From Elusimicrobia bacterium LH_S2 (GTDB lineage: Bacteria > CG03 > SLGR01 > JAGXOG01): a DNA stretch of 33,912 nucleotides. Under the pieces are notes generated by a model, which was not told where the DNA came from, ran no database searches, and saw only the letters and a list, made by a program, of their open reading frames with translations. This document shows, piece after piece, positions 33,718 through 33,912 of the stretch. A program made the position numbers and the translations under genes. Where the stretch lies: positions 1-33,912 of the forward strand of contig JAGXOG010000009.1 of assembly GCA_023660015.1 (NCBI GenBank). The letters run 5' to 3'. Position 1 is the first letter of the stretch. Each line of letters begins with the position of its first letter.

Positions 33718-33912
33718 CTATATACTCTTACTTATATCAATTACAGTTCCCATAAATTCATCTATTGAAAACGGTTTTGCTAAATATCCATCAGCACCCG
33801 CAGAAAGCACCTTCTCCTTGGTCTCGTTATCCCCGTATGCAGTAATTGCCAGTATTTTCTTGTTCCCGCCTTCTTCTCTTATCTTTCTAATTACGCTGTA
33901 TCCGTCTATACC
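33718..33912 (-). CDS. response-regulator receiver domain, C-terminal part
   Basis: The gene enters from the right edge, so only its last 64 codons are seen, ending at TAG 33720-33718. The text GIDGYSVIRKIRE, KILAITAYGDNET, AGADGYLAKPFSIDEFMGTV is the second half of a CheY-like receiver: the conserved Thr in AITAYG (the Ser/Thr switch) and the Lys in AKPF. The phospho-acceptor Asp is beyond the window. No output domain follows because the stop comes right after the receiver, so it is a single-domain regulator or the end of a hybrid kinase. Confidence 0.9.
   Translation of the reverse strand, partial: GIDGYSVIRKIREEGGNKKILAITAYGDNETKEKVLSAGADGYLAKPFSIDEFMGTVIDISKSI

Overview
The window is about 34 kb of bacterial chromosome in which every gene I can support is read from the minus strand, so transcription runs from high to low coordinates. 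A signal-peptide-bearing β-barrel-like protein ending in Phe points to a diderm (outer-membrane) bacterium. The molybdenum hydroxylase, the Fe-S flavoprotein reductase and a pyrophosphate-type phosphofructokinase fit an anaerobic or fermentative lifestyle, probably an uncultured lineage. I cannot name the phylum from sequence alone. No rRNA, tRNA, CRISPR array or intact insertion sequence was seen.

Layout in the direction of transcription (right to left). (1) The C-terminal end of a response-regulator receiver domain at the window edge. (2) Housekeeping genes: dnaE, a PPi-type 6-phosphofructokinase, a small outer-membrane-type protein and accA. A ruined glutamate dehydrogenase gene follows, overlapping the end of accA, and then panD. 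(3) A dihydropyrimidinase/hydantoinase and a two-gene ABC-2-type transporter. (4) After a good promoter candidate, an apparent operon: a dihydropyrimidine-dehydrogenase-like PreT-PreA fusion, the three subunits of a xanthine-dehydrogenase-family molybdenum hydroxylase, a PPC/DUF296 protein, glucose-6-phosphate isomerase, a dUTPase/dCTP-deaminase-like protein and a DUF3467 protein, nearly all touching or overlapping by 4 bp. (5) A short operon of an EamA transporter, a VanZ-like protein and a stand-alone LigD-type 3'-phosphoesterase. (6) A scar zone with gene fragments, a transposase-like tail and two near-perfect palindromes. (7) A carbohydrate ABC transporter operon (lipoprotein, two permeases, MsmK/UgpC-type ATPase) ending in a metF fragment that overlaps the ATPase stop codon. 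(8) A macro-domain protein, a lone ankyrin fragment, and a YhaO/YhaN (SbcD/SbcC-like) nuclease-ATPase pair in visibly more AT-rich DNA, followed by a gene-free end with nested inverted repeats.

The most coherent functional theme is heterocycle metabolism. Hydantoinase, the DPD-like fusion and the molybdenum hydroxylase are the parts of a purine/pyrimidine-type ring reduction and hydrolysis pathway. However, the DPD-like enzyme lacks the catalytic Cys of true dihydropyrimidine dehydrogenases, so its substrate is open. The oddest single feature is the C-terminal tail of the [2Fe-2S] subunit: ten 5-residue repeats encoded by 15-bp tandem repeats that are open in all three minus-strand frames. 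The second theme is gene decay: gdhA and metF are unmistakable pseudogenes, both in positions of translational coupling with intact neighbours.
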